DNA of 64,000 nt from assembly GCF_001315985.1 (NCBI RefSeq), contig NZ_BBBI01000001.1, positions 124,001 through 188,000 of the forward strand, written 5' to 3'. Positions 41,191 through 51,278 of this stretch are shown in pieces. The position numbers and the translations under genes are program-made. Below the pieces are notes generated by a model. That model was not told the origin of the DNA, ran no database searches, and saw only the letters and a list, made by a program, of their open reading frames with translations. How positions within the stretch are numbered: the stretch's first letter is position 1; every line of letters begins with the position of its first letter. Source of the DNA: Vulcanisaeta distributa JCM 11216 (GTDB taxonomy: Archaea; Thermoproteota; Thermoprotei; Thermoproteales; Thermocladiaceae).

Positions 41191-42408
41191 GTGAGCCTTT
41201 CTATTAAGGGTCATGACTACGTGAGAAGTGATAGGGAGTTCACGGATATTAGTAGGCCGTTGATATTCTGGAATATCACGTACAGGTGCAACCTAAAGTG
41301 CATTCACTGCTACATAAATGCAATCCAAGGCTTATCAAGGGATGAATTAACTACTGAGGAGGTTCTTAGGGTCGTTGATGATGCCCATGAATTGAGGACA
41401 CCCTTACTCATTATTAGTGGTGGCGAGCCTCTAATTAGGGAAGACATTACTGAGGTCATGAAGAGGGCTAGTGATTATGGTATAAAGGTTTCCCTTAGCA
41501 CTAATGGTACGTTAATCACTAGGGATTGGGCCTTAAAGCTTAAGGAGTTGAATGTTCAATACGTAGGGATAAGCATTGACTCGCCAGTACCTGAAATCCA
41601 TGATAAAATAAGGGGGGGCGTCCAGGGAGCCTGGGACCTGGCAATTAGGGGGGGTATTAAGAACGTGATGGAGGTTGGGATACCCGTCGGTATTAGGACA
41701 ACCGTTACCAAGTTAAATATTGACCATGCGCCTGAGGTCGTTGAGCTGGCGCATAGGTTAGGCATTTCAAGGGTGGCCTTCTATCACTTAGTACCAAGTG
41801 GTAGGGGGGGTAGGGGGGGCATCATTAATTTATTACCAAGCCCCGAGCAATTACTGAGGTTTCTGGTGAGATTAATCGATACTGCTAGGAAGTACCCTGA
41901 TGTCGAGGTATTGACTGTGGATAACCCAGCCGATGGGGGGGTCGTTGCATCGTTACTGGCGAGTAGCGATGAGGGTGAGTTCATGGGTAAGTTAAGGCTT
42001 GTGAGTAGGATGGGCGCATGCAGTGCCGGTAGGAAGGTTATGTCCATTTACCCCCCCAATGGCGATGTTTACCCATGCCAATTCTTCAATGATAAGCCAA
42101 TGGGTAATGTAAGGAGGGAGAGATTAACCGAGATTTGGCTTAGGCCCAGGGTAAACACCGAGCTTGTGATTAGGCTTAGGGAGAGAAATTACGGCGACTC
42201 ACCGTGCATGAGATGCCCATACCTGAGGTACTGCGGTGGTTGTAGGGTTAGGGCTGAGGTTCTCAATGGCGATGTTTGGTCTATGGACCCACTATGCACC
42301 ATGAACTCGCTACTGCGTTTATGGAGACTTGGTGAGGTTGATCTAAGGCCCTGGCAGGTAAGGGTCATGAGGGAGTTTGAGGAATCGTTGGGTATTAATG
42401 GTAATTAA
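41191..42408 (+). CDS. Radical SAM/SPASM protein, AhbC-like (alternative heme pathway)
   Basis: The sequence RPLIFWNITYRCNLKCIHCY carries the CX3CX2C motif with the family's WNITYRCN context. TPLLIISGGEPLIREDI is the next conserved loop. A C-terminal SPASM region has CMRCPYLRYCGGCRVRAE. It resembles AhbC, the 12,18-didecarboxysiroheme deacetylase of the archaeal siroheme-dependent heme pathway. AhbD-type enzymes are similar, so the reaction is not certain. Four G7 runs (41611, 41650, 41804, 41812) and others add extra Gly residues around KIRGG and GRGGRGG. Divergent from the other radical-SAM gene with about 150 bases between the starts. Confidence 0.75.
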   Translation: MSLSIKGHDYVRSDREFTDISRPLIFWNITYRCNLKCIHCYINAIQGLSRDELTTEEVLRVVDDAHELRTPLLIISGGEPLIREDITEVMKRASDYGIKVSLSTNGTLITRDWALKLKELNVQYVGISIDSPVPEIHDKIRGGVQGAWDLAIRGGIKNVMEVGIPVGIRTTVTKLNIDHAPEVVELAHRLGISRVAFYHLVPSGRGGRGGIINLLPSPEQLLRFLVRLIDTARKYPDVEVLTVDNPADGGVVASLLASSDEGEFMGKLRLVSRMGACSAGRKVMSIYPPNGDVYPCQFFNDKPMGNVRRERLTEIWLRPRVNTELVIRLRERNYGDSPCMRCPYLRYCGGCRVRAEVLNGDVWSMDPLCTMNSLLRLWRLGEVDLRPWQVRVMREFEESLGINGN

Positions 42409-42473
42409 ATAATAATTTAATTTATCGTAATAACAAAGTACATAAACCAGTTATTTATTGACCACTTGAGTAA

Positions 42474-43778
42474 ATGACTGATTTAGTAATCAAGGTTTTA
42501 GGTGGTGGAGGTGAGGTCGGTAGAATGGCTATTTTCGTTAAGGATGCCAATTCAGACAAGGGTTTCCTCTTCGATTATGGCGTTAACTTTGATGAAAATG
42601 ATAGGCCCGTAATGCCTAGTCATGTCAGGCCCAGGGACATAATGGCGGTATTCCTAAGCCACGCCCACTTAGATCATTGTGGTGCACTGCCGAGCCTATA
42701 CGTCAGCTCGCCACCACCTGTATACGCCACGCCATTAACGCTTGAGCTTGCAGACATCATGTTTAAGGACGCCATTAAACTGAGCGGTTATTACCTGCCC
42801 TACGAGGATGAGGAGATCAAGGCCGTGCTTGACCACGCAATACCCGTGACCTATGGCGAGGATGTTGACATATCAAAGGATGTTAGGGTTACGATAATAA
42901 ACGCCGGCCATGTGCCGGGCAGCATGTTAACCTTACTGGAGATAAATGGTGCCAGGGTACTATTCACGGGTGACTTTAACCTGTCACCATCAAACCTATT
43001 GCGTGGTGCCGATATTAATAATGTGCCTAGGGACGTTGACGTGGTCATTATGGAGGGTACGTACGTAGCAAATACACACCCGCCCAGGGAGGAGGTTGAG
43101 AAGGAGTTCATTAGGGTGATTAAGGAGACTATCGAGGATGGCGGTTCAGTATTAATTCCCGTACTTACAATCGGTAGGGCTCAGGAAATACTAATAACGC
43201 TTTATAAGAATGGTATTGACTACCCAATAATAATTGATGGCTTGGCTAGGGTAGCCAATCAAATAGTGGCTAAGTACCCCCCCCATTACCTGGCGAATCC
43301 CGAGCTTTACCTAAAGGCTGTGGAGAATAGTCTTGAGATCACCACGGACTACCAGAGGAAGTCATTAACCAAGGAGCCCGTGATAATAGTCTCGCCAGCC
43401 GGTATGCTAAAGGGAGGCGCCGCTGTTTATTACCTAAAGAAGTTGGGTAGGGATAGGAGAAACGCTGTGATACTTCCAAGCTACCAGGCGCCGGATACAC
43501 CGGGCTTTGAGTTATTAACGAGAGGTAGGGCGTTCATTGATAAGGCTGAGATCGTGCTTGAAGCAAGGCTTTATTGGTTTGACTTTAGTTCACATAGTGG
43601 TAGGGCTGAGTTGGAAGCGTTCATTAATCACTTCAGCCCAGATACTAAGGTTCTCCTCGTTCATACGGATGCAATAAAGGCTCTTCAATTCCTTGAGAGG
43701 TTGAAGGTTAAGTACGGCATTGATAACGTACATATGCCAATTAATGATGAAGCATTATTAATGCGTGTGGGTAGGTAA
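42474..43778 (+). CDS. Metallo-beta-lactamase/beta-CASP RNA-processing nuclease (aCPSF2-like)
   Basis: A 434-residue beta-CASP nuclease. The zinc motif FLSHAHLDHCG, the second His in VTIINAGHVPGSM, and LFTGDFNLSP are conserved metallo-beta-lactamase signatures. The beta-CASP domain ends with VIIVSPAGMLKGG and WFDFSSHSGRAELEAF. There is no N-terminal KH domain, so it fits the short aCPSF2 group rather than aCPSF1. It probably processes or degrades RNA. A C8 run at 43276 adds a Pro to KYPHYL. Upstream and downstream genes are unrelated, so it is monocistronic. Confidence 0.85.
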   Translation: MTDLVIKVLGGGGEVGRMAIFVKDANSDKGFLFDYGVNFDENDRPVMPSHVRPRDIMAVFLSHAHLDHCGALPSLYVSSPPPVYATPLTLELADIMFKDAIKLSGYYLPYEDEEIKAVLDHAIPVTYGEDVDISKDVRVTIINAGHVPGSMLTLLEINGARVLFTGDFNLSPSNLLRGADINNVPRDVDVVIMEGTYVANTHPPREEVEKEFIRVIKETIEDGGSVLIPVLTIGRAQEILITLYKNGIDYPIIIDGLARVANQIVAKYPPHYLANPELYLKAVENSLEITTDYQRKSLTKEPVIIVSPAGMLKGGAAVYYLKKLGRDRRNAVILPSYQAPDTPGFELLTRGRAFIDKAEIVLEARLYWFDFSSHSGRAELEAFINHFSPDTKVLLVHTDAIKALQFLERLKVKYGIDNVHMPINDEALLMRVGR

Positions 43779-43859
43779 ATCCTTTCGGTTAATTAATCAT
43801 TATCGTTAATTCCATGCTGAAAGGTTTAAAGGCTATATATTTTAACTTCGTTAATTGCT

Positions 43860-45216
43860 ATGTCCCAGATAAGGATTGAGGAGGTGAAGCCAACCTTCGA
43901 GAGGGTTGGACTACATAGTCACATCAAGGGTTTAGGCGTTAGGGATGGTAAGGTGCAGTTCTCGGCCGATGGCTTCGTTGGGCAGGTCGAGGCTAGGGAG
44001 GCGGCTTACTACGTTGTTAAGATGATTAAGGCCGGTAAGTTTGGTGGTAAGGGCGTATTAATCGTTGGTCCACCGGGCACCGGTAAGACTGCGCTCGCCA
44101 TAGGCATTGCCAGGGAGCTTGGTCCTGACACGCCATTCGTGCAAATAAGCGCAGCCGAGGTCTATAGTATGGAGGTCAAGAAGACGGAATTCCTGACCAG
44201 GGCCTTAGGAGCGCCATTGGTGTTAGGATTAGGGAGTGGCGTAGGGTGTATGAGGGTGTTGTCAAGAGCATCGATATTCAATACGGTAAACACCCATACA
44301 ACCCATACGCCCAAATACCTAGGAGTGCCGCCATAACCCTCGCCACGAAGGACGAGGAGAAGAGACTTAGAGTCCCCCCCGCGGAGATCGCCGAGCAGTT
44401 AATCGAGCTTGGTGTCGAGGAGGGTGATGTCATTTGGATTGATGAGGAGACTGGTAGGGTGTTTGTTCAGGGTAAGGGTGAGGGTGGTGAGACTTACGAT
44501 ATTTACGTCAAGAAGAAGATTGAGGTTCCCAAGGGCCCCGTATATAAGGAGAAGGAGATAACGAGGTTCTTCACACTCAATGACCTGGACATATACCAGG
44601 CTAGGCAACAGGGATTGCTCAGCGCCATGATATTCGGCTTCGCGGCTGAGGAGCGGGAAATTCCAAATGAGGTTAGGAAGGCCGTTGATGAGTTCGTGAT
44701 GAAGCTAATAAATGATGGGAAGGGTGAGCTTGTGCCTGGTGTATTGTTTATTGATGATGTTCACATGCTCGATATCGAGACCTGGGCCTACTTGAGCAGG
44801 GCTATGGAGAGTGAGTTAAGTCCAATACTAATCCTAGCCACCAATAGGGTATAACGAAGATTAGGGGCACGGACGTCGAGTCGCCTCATGGCGTTCCACT
44901 GGACATGCTTGATAGGCTCATCATAATTAGGACAAAGCCTTACACGGCTGATGAGGTTAGGGAGATAATAAAGATTAGGGCTAGGGAGGAGAAGGTCTCA
45001 TTGGCCAATGACGCGCTTGAGGAGTTGACTAAGGTAGGTACCGAGGAGAGCCTTAGGTATGCAATACAGTTGTTGGCGCCTGCCCAGTTGAGGGCTCAGG
45101 AGGTTGGTCACAAGGAAATTACTAAGGAGGATGTTGAGTATGTTAAGAAGTTGTTCCTAAGTGTTAGGGAGAGTGTTCAGTATGTTAAGGAGTACGAGAA
45201 TTACTTCCTACGTTAG
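43860..45216 (+). CDS. TIP49/RuvB-like AAA+ ATPase (frameshifted)
   Basis: Walker A in GVLIVGPPGTGKTALAIGIA, Walker B in GVLFIDDVHMLDIETWAYL, and SPILILATNRG (sensor 1) define a RuvB-like TIP49 protein of about 450 residues. The N-terminal GLHSHIKGLGVRDGKVQFSA and the insert with FTLNDLDIYQARQQG are typical of the family. Breaks occur near 44207 (RALRRAIGVRIREWRRVYEG after adding one base) and near 44853 (ATNRGITKIRGTDVESPHG). A C7 run at 44376 adds a Pro (RVPAEI). In archaea these helicases accompany RNP assembly or chromatin remodelling; role here unknown. Confidence 0.88.
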
Positions 45217-45284
45217 AATTTCTACACTCAAGAAAAGTTAAGGTTAAAAAGGCAATAAGCAAAGCCGATTATGGGGGGGTACTC

Positions 45285-45731
45285 ATGCTTGGCCTTAACG
45301 ATGTCGTTCAAGCAATATACACGGTGACGAGGGTCGTGACTGTACCCGTTAATATACATGCAATAGTGTACTTAGCCGGTAGGGATTGGGCGATGTTCGA
45401 GAGGGATGGCGCATACGTCATTTATAAAACAACGGATACTCAGGGAAACCCAGTAACGATTAGGTTAAGGGTTAGGGAGATGGGGCCGACCGGAAGTCAT
45501 TACTATGAGGTTTACGGCATGGAAATGCAGTTTAAGTACTTGGGTCAGGATTTCTTGGCAATATACCCAGTAAGTGGCGGTTTTAGTAAGGCCAAGGTTG
45601 ATGACAAGTATCTACTGGACATAAGTACCAAGATTAGTGGTGAGCCGTGCATAGCGGCCCTAAGGATTGGTCAAGTACCAGCCATATGCAAGCAGATTGG
45701 TAAGTTCTACCTGGTCATTGTCAGGGCATGA
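45285..45731 (+). CDS. Protein of unknown function
   Basis: A 148-residue protein, mostly beta strands, with no motif I recognise (AIVYLAGRDWAMFERDGAYV, then GSHYYEVYGMEMQFKYLGQD). A G7 run lies in the 5' region, 13 bases before the start. It may be a small-ligand or OB-like fold. It precedes the DUF47 gene by about 110 bases with its own TATA region between. Confidence 0.55.
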   Translation: MLGLNDVVQAIYTVTRVVTVPVNIHAIVYLAGRDWAMFERDGAYVIYKTTDTQGNPVTIRLRVREMGPTGSHYYEVYGMEMQFKYLGQDFLAIYPVSGGFSKAKVDDKYLLDISTKISGEPCIAALRIGQVPAICKQIGKFYLVIVRA

Positions 45732-45802
45732 TCAGCAGCGGCGTTCCGGCATCATCGATCTGCTGGGTTCATCCTCATCACACTGAACTAGTAGGGAATT
45801 GG

Positions 45803-45810
45803 TTTATATA
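45803..45810 (+). promoter_or_regulatory. Probable TATA box
   Basis: TTTATATA lies about 33 bases before the repaired ATG at 45840. It supports the ATG over the more upstream TTG at 45815. Confidence 0.45.
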
Positions 45811-45839
45811 ACCCTTGGCCATACTTTTTGCCCTAGAGA

Positions 45840-46558
45840 ATGTCAAGGTTCATAAGAGACTTTTGGGGGGGAAGAATATTATCACCACTCTACGTGGGGG
45901 GGAGAGGGAGTTCCTGAGTAGATTGGTGACTCATATTGAGCTTAGCCAGAGGGCCATGGCAATACTTGAGGATATGGTGTTGAGCGCCGTTGAGAATAAC
46001 AGCGTTAGTAAGACCAAGGTTTCCGAGGGAATGAGGGAAATAGCGGCCCTTGAGCGTGAGGGTGATGAAATCGTTAGGCAAATAAACGATTCAGTGCTCA
46101 GAGGCGCTGTTCCGATAACTACGGTATCAATTATGGATACAATACTGAATAAATCGGATGATATACTTGATGGGATCCATGTTCTATCGAGGGAGTTAAG
46201 ACGTATGTATTACCTATGCAATACTGAGCCCGTTAGGAAGTTCCTAGGTGAGGAGTTCCTGGAAATGCTTAGAATAGGTAAGGAGGCCTTAAGGATGCTC
46301 CTTGAAATGATAAATAATCTCGATAAAAAGAGCTTTAGTGATATAAGGGTCACGGTTATGGGAATACAGAAGCTTGAGGAGGAGGTTGACGACATAAAGG
46401 ACTCGGTTCTGGATAAGTTGTATTCCGATGCAAGGGAATTAACCTACGTTGAGTTCATGAGCAGTATGAGCCTAATATTCGGCATCGATGACGTACTCGA
46501 CTCAATAAAGGATATAGCCTATATGCTATTAACATTAATTAGTACGTATGGCGCCTAA
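45840..46558 (+). CDS. PhoU-related DUF47 protein (frameshifted start)
   Basis: The repaired N-terminus MSRFIRDFWGKNIITTLRG is typical of DUF47/TIGR00153. The printed frame begins at TTG 45815 because the G7 run at 45867 has two bases too many (five would fit). The rest is a long helical bundle: GEREFLSRLVTHIELSQRAM, EIAALEREGDEIVRQINDSV, and a second PhoU-like repeat. The EXXXD metal sites are present. Members are thought to control phosphate transporters. The stop overlaps the HAD gene start by 11 bases, suggesting coupling. Confidence 0.8.
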
Positions 46559-47276
46559 CAATGTGATTAGTGTAAATGCCGTATTATTTGACTATGATGA
46601 TACGTTAATAGACGCCAGGGAAGCAAGGGATAACGCAAGGCGTGCAGTTATTGATTTTTTGTCGTTAGTGAGCGGCCTTGATAAATCGCATGTACTTGAT
46701 GTATTCATGAATATTGAGAGACAGATGGAGGCTATTGGTCAATTTAATAGGAGGGTTTGGTTTAGGGAAGTAGCCAGTGTATTGGGGGGGATTAGGCTAA
46801 GCGATCATGAAGTTAATGAACTTGTGAAAATGTACTGGGACTCATGGCGTTCAGGGAGTAGGTTATTTTCCGACGTCCTACCGACCCTGGCTAAATTAAG
46901 GAGGTGTGGCTTAAGGCTTGGGATAATTACAAATACTGATGGCGAGCCTGGGCTTAAGAGAGATAGAATACGCAAGGATGGTGTTTACGAATTATTTGAC
47001 CTAGTAATAATTGCTGGAGATGATACGAAGCATGTTAAGCCACACCCAGAACCATTTATGAAGGCTTTGCAAGTCCTAGATATGCGGGGTAACGAAGTCA
47101 TTTATATTGGTGATAATGTGGGCATTGACGTACCTGGAGCAAAGGCAGCAGGTATGCGTGTGGGTATTATCAATAGATATAATACGGTGGATCCTGGGAT
47201 TACCAATTATAAAGATGTAAGGCCGGATTTCATAATTCAGTCACTAACGGAATTGCTTCAATTAATTGGGTGCTAA
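46548..47276 (+). CDS. HAD-family hydrolase
   Basis: The core motif 1 is AVLFDYDDTLIDAREA, motif 2 GIITNTDGEPG, motif 3 KPHPEPFMKAL and motif 4 EVIYIGDNVGIDVPGAKAAG, all in order in a 242-residue haloacid-dehalogenase phosphatase of the pyrophosphatase/phosphoglycolate type. The exact substrate is unclear. It overlaps the DUF47 gene, so is co-translated. A G7 run at 46786 probably adds one Gly. Confidence 0.85.
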   Translation: MAPNNVISVNAVLFDYDDTLIDAREARDNARRAVIDFLSLVSGLDKSHVLDVFMNIERQMEAIGQFNRRVWFREVASVLGGIRLSDHEVNELVKMYWDSWRSGSRLFSDVLPTLAKLRRCGLRLGIITNTDGEPGLKRDRIRKDGVYELFDLVIIAGDDTKHVKPHPEPFMKALQVLDMRGNEVIYIGDNVGIDVPGAKAAGMRVGIINRYNTVDPGITNYKDVRPDFIIQSLTELLQLIGC

Positions 47277-47393
47277 CGCCCTCCGGCTTATTTTAGCGGG
47301 TTGATATAGTGCTCAATAGATGGTGCTATTTATATATAATGCAATTCATTGTAATATTAAGGGTTAATTAGTATTTATTTAAAATAACTTTGC

Positions 47394-47777
47394 TTACTCA
47401 ACGAGGATCTTTGTCAGCTTATCCTTCAATTTCTCTATTTCAAGCAATATTAACCCCCAGGTTTGGATCCGGCTTTGCTATTGCAGTTAGGATTAAGTCC
47501 TTGCTTATTGGAGCCACTAATAACGTATTCCTGGTATATTGGGATACGCTTATTATTGATTCACCAAGCCTAGCTCTGCGCCTAGCCTATCCATTGTGCT
47601 TCTGGCTATTGCGACCATTGCACTAACTACCTTTGCATTAAATTCTCCACCAACCTTAAAGGCCACTGGTAATCCATCACGCCTAACAACCAATGCACCA
47701 ACAATATCCGGAAATACCCTATTCATGAATTCCTCCAGCGCATCCACAACCTCCTTGCCTACACTGGAACTCATCAT
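47394..47777 (-). CDS. Roadblock/LC7 (MglB-like) protein (frameshifted)
   Basis: The N-terminal part (VVDALEEFMNRVFPDIVGAL, then VVRRDGLPVAFKVGGEFNAK) is a typical Roadblock/LC7 opening. One missing base near 47563 hides the C-terminus SIISVSQYTRNTLLVAPISK, ending at a TAA 47396-47394. Repaired length about 127. In prokaryotes such proteins pair with small Ras-like GTPases, but no GTPase gene is near. Lone copies in Thermoproteales exist; role unknown. The molybdo-subunit gene diverges on the other strand. Confidence 0.75.
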
Positions 47778-47840
47778 TGTACATTTTTTTCAATCCTTAA
47801 AAACCTTTCTATCTAATCTATCTAACGAGTGGCCATACTC

Positions 47841-47848
47841 TTTAAAAG
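47841..47848 (+). promoter_or_regulatory. Probable TATA box
   Basis: TTTAAAAG is centred about 29 bases before the ATG at 47874 and argues against the longer frame starting at 47829. Confidence 0.5.
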
Positions 47849-47873
47849 CTCTCGTTATTCTATAGCGTTTAAA

Positions 47874-49987
47874 ATGCCAACGAAGGAGCACCTAGACATT
47901 GTAATGGGGGGGAGTTCCCAGTACATAGATGATGTTAAAATGGATGATATGGTTTACCTTCATGTAATTAGGTCACCATATGCACGCGCAAAGGTCTTAA
48001 AGATTGATTCACCAAGCAACAAATCTTTACTTTTTCTAACCGCTAAATCCATTGGAAAATTATTAATGCCTGCAATGCCAACATCCAATGCCAGGATTGT
48101 CAGAATGCCCGTGTTACCTAACGATACCGTGAACTTCGTCGGTCAACCAGTGGCGGCCGTGGTCACGGACTCCAGGTACTCACTTGAGGATGTGGTTGAT
48201 GAGATATCTATCGAGTACGAGCCTCTGAAACCCGTGGTTACTATAGATGATGCGCTGAAGAACGAGGAGATAATACACCCGGAAATAGGCACGAATATTT
48301 CCCTGGACACCGTGTTAGAGGGCGGTGACCTTAACGTGTTTAAGGACGCGGACGTGGTTATTGAGAGGGAAATCGAGCAGGCCAGGCTGGTTGCCAACCC
48401 AATGGAGCCCAAGGGATGCGTTGTTTACTATAATGGCGATAAACTCCTTGTTTACGCATCGACACAATCAACATTTAGGGTCAGGTCGGACCTGGCGGAG
48501 GTTCTTGGATTGCCCATTGATAAGATCGTTGTTAAGGCGCCTAAAAATATCGGAGGAGCCTTCGGTAATAAGACGCCGGCTTACCCCGAGTACGTACTTG
48601 CTGCAATAGCTTCAATGAAGTTAAGAAGACCTGTTAAGTGGATCGAGACAAGGACCGAGCATCTAAACAATGCGACCCAGGGCAGGGGGGGAGTTAAGTC
48701 GAGGATGAGACTCTACGCTAAGAGAGATGGGACAATACTGGGTATTGAGGGTGAGGTCATCGTTAACCTAGGTGCCTATAACTTCACGATAAATGCCTCA
48801 TCACCAATCTTCATAGCTAACCTATCCACGGGACCCTATAAAATGCTCGCTGCCAGGGTCAGGGCGATTGGCGTCTTCACAAACACACCGCCCTCAGGTC
48901 CATACCGAGGCGCGGGTAGGCCTGAGGCCGCGTTAATTCATGAGACCCTAATTGATGACCTAGCCGATGAACTTGGTATGGACTGTCGAGGTTAGGAGGA
49001 GGAATATAATCAGGGACGGTGAGACCTACAGGTCACCTCTAGGTCTTATGATTGATCCTGCCAATTATCAATCAATTCTCGAGGATGCGGCGAAGCGTTA
49101 TTACGAGTTAAGGAGTAGGTATCCAGATAAGGGCGTTTCCATCGTTGTTTTTGCTCTATACGTGAGCACGTTTGGGGGGTGAGGGTGTTAAAGCCGTGAT
49201 TGGCAATGGTAAGTTGAGACTCATAATAGGATCTCGACCGCAGGGTCATGCCCATGTATCGGCATTTACCAAATACGCCTCCGAGGTCTTTGGGGGGGTT
49301 CCTGAGGAACTTATTGAGGTTGTGCCTGGGGACACGGAGACCCTTAATTACGGTGTTGGCACATTCGGTAGTAGGAGCGCTACCGTGGTTGCGGCCGCCA
49401 TTACTGAATTGGCGGAGAGGGTGGCGTCGAGATTATCATCAATGGGTCTGTCGTTGATTGATGCCATTAAGTCTAGGGACGTTATTATCGAGGAAGAGGT
49501 TGATTATAAACCAAGCATTGCCATACTTGCGCCAGGCGCTCACGTAGTGGTTGTCGATTTCGACCCAGAGACCTTGATGGCCAATGTAATTAATTACTAC
49601 GCTGCCTATAACGTCGGTAAGCCACTTCTTGAGGAGGAGGTCGAGGCGCAGCTTCATGGTGGCATACTCCAGGGAATTGCACAGGTACTTTGGGAAGGCG
49701 CAATATATGGTGATGATGGAACACCACTTCACACGACGCTTGCTGATTACGGATTGCCAAGTCCTCCTGACGTGACGTATAAGGTATTGACTAAGGGTTT
49801 GAATACGCCGTCAATACTGCCCGGCGGGCTTCGTGGTATTGGTGAGGCTGGTACCACGGGCGCGTTGGCAAGTGTATTCCTGGCCCTTGAGAAGGCGATA
49901 AGGGCTAAGACAGGTATTAGGATCAAGCTTAATAGAACGCCGGTGACTCCATCGTACCTGCACAGCCTAATTAATAATCAATTTTAA
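47874..49987 (+). CDS. Molybdopterin-binding subunit of a xanthine dehydrogenase/CO-dehydrogenase-type oxidoreductase (frameshifted)
   Basis: The large subunit of the XDH/CoxL family. It begins with a CoxL-like SSQYIDDVKMDDMVYLHVIR and FVGQPVAAVVTDSRYSLED. It then has APKNIGGAFGNKTPAYPEYV (molybdopterin dinucleotide site), PSGPYRGAGRPEAALIHETL, the loop LNYGVGTFGSRSATVVAAA and the catalytic Glu in RGIGEAGTTGAL. Two breaks occur, at about 48985 (GMD...VEVRRRNII) and at the G6 run 49174 (five or eight needed). About 700 residues. It oxidises aldehydes, CO or aromatic heterocycles; substrate not shown. No medium (FAD) or small (2Fe-2S) subunit genes are next to it. Confidence 0.88.
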
Positions 49988-50005
49988 TACCTAGCGTTTT
50001 AGGGA

Positions 50006-50506
50006 TTATTTGGTTGTTTCAAGTAATGCCTTAAAGAGTGTTACTGGGAATGCGCGGTCCATGCCAAGATAATCAATGAGTAGTACGTATAATTCATACG
50101 GCAGCGCGCCGGCCAATATTGTCCTTGCCACGAAGAACTTCGCATCAGCATCACCACACGTCTTCATCGCCTCCGCAGCCTGAAGCGCTGTGAAGGCGGC
50201 GTATATTCCAGGGTTAACGCGGTACACCGCGAATATGGATAGTATGCTGTCCGCGTATTCGCTGATGTCCGTCGTGCCTATGAGCTTCTTAACATTTTCC
50301 TGAATCTCGGCAAACTTGCTTATTAATGCGTTAATATCATTTGATAGTTCAGGGAATATCTTGAGCAGGGTGCTTAATGCGTTTTTTGTTATGGTATCGT
50401 AATTCTTTAATATACATTCACTTGGTTTTACGTTAAGGTTTGTTATAATTAATTGAACGGTCTTCTTTATCTCCTCCTTCACGTCGGTATTACCTGTGCT
50501 CATCAT
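50006..50506 (-). CDS. Small helical paralogue A, unknown function
   Basis: A protein of about 166 residues, all helical, with a conserved pair of cysteines (CILKNYDTITKNALSTLLKI at ~31, ...MKTCGDADAKFFVARTILAG at ~117). No family recognised. It is about 45% similar by eye to the neighbour at 50628, and both share the (C/D)-L-L/IKNYxTIT-NA-x-LKxFPELS and AKFFxxRTxLAxxLP motifs. It ends just after the molybdo-subunit stop on the other strand. Confidence 0.65.
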   Translation of the reverse strand: MMSTGNTDVKEEIKKTVQLIITNLNVKPSECILKNYDTITKNALSTLLKIFPELSNDINALISKFAEIQENVKKLIGTTDISEYADSILSIFAVYRVNPGIYAAFTALQAAEAMKTCGDADAKFFVARTILAGALPYELYVLLIDYLGMDRAFPVTLFKALLETTK

Positions 50507-50627
50507 TAGAGGCCGTAGTAAGGGGGGGTATTTAAGTATTAGCAGTAGAAAGAAGAAAAATAAACCACAACATTAAATTAATAGAATTATAGATTAGGGA
50601 AAAATTTAACGTATAAAACGAATATAA

Positions 50628-51170
50628 TTAGCCCCTAGTTTCACTATTGTACTTCTCGAGTAGTGCCTTAAGTAGGTTTATTGGGAAATTGTGGTCCAGG
50701 CTTAGGTAATCAAGCAGCAGCCTATACAAATTATTTGGGAGTGAGCTGGCCAATAATGTCCTCACCAGGAAAAACTTTGCATCGGAATCACTGCAGATCT
50801 TTGCCGCCTCCATTGCCTGCAGCGCCGCAAATACTCCATAGAGTCCTGGGTCAACATTGTACGTAGTGAATATCGTCAATACAGCATCCGCGTACTGCGC
50901 TGGGTCCTTAATCCCTACGAGTTTTCTACTGGCCTCCTGAATCTCCTTGAACTTGCTCGCCAATATGTTGAACTCAGTCGATAGTTCTGGGAATAACTTA
51001 AGCACTTGGTTCATTGCGTTCAGGGTTATTGTACCGTAATTCTTCAGTAGGCAGTCGCTTGACTTTACTTCCAGGGCCGATGTTATTATGCGGGCAATAT
51101 AACTGACAATCTCCTTCACATCAGCACTACCTGGTATACCGACTATCGTACTCGGTCCTGATGCGTCCAT
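50628..51170 (-). CDS. Small helical paralogue B, unknown function
   Basis: The longer paralogue (180 residues) has an N-terminal extension SGPSTIVGIPGSADVKEIVS and the same core as the gene at 50006, e.g. CLLKNYGTITLNAMNQVLKL, FPELSTEFNIL and AKFFLVRTLLASSLPNNLYR. Cysteines are in the same positions. The pair arose by tandem duplication. They may be a small clan of crenarchaeal cytosolic proteins, possibly a regulator pair or a metal-binding subunit. Nothing in the sequence points to a job. Confidence 0.65.
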   Translation of the reverse strand: MDASGPSTIVGIPGSADVKEIVSYIARIITSALEVKSSDCLLKNYGTITLNAMNQVLKLFPELSTEFNILASKFKEIQEASRKLVGIKDPAQYADAVLTIFTTYNVDPGLYGVFAALQAMEAAKICSDSDAKFFLVRTLLASSLPNNLYRLLLDYLSLDHNFPINLLKALLEKYNSETRG

Positions 51171-51278
51171 TATATTTATTAGTAATTGAATAAATATAAA
51201 TGTTAGGTGATTGAAATAATGCTACTTATGCATTAGACTTAAATAGATACTGTTACAATTATGTCATGCTTACCGTGA

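Noticed and set aside
42188-42203. A stretch ATTACGGCGACTC matching the hairpin repeat
   Set aside because: It lies in the conserved coding part of the AhbC-like gene (RNYGDSPC) and lacks the second arm and the palindromic centre. A chance match.
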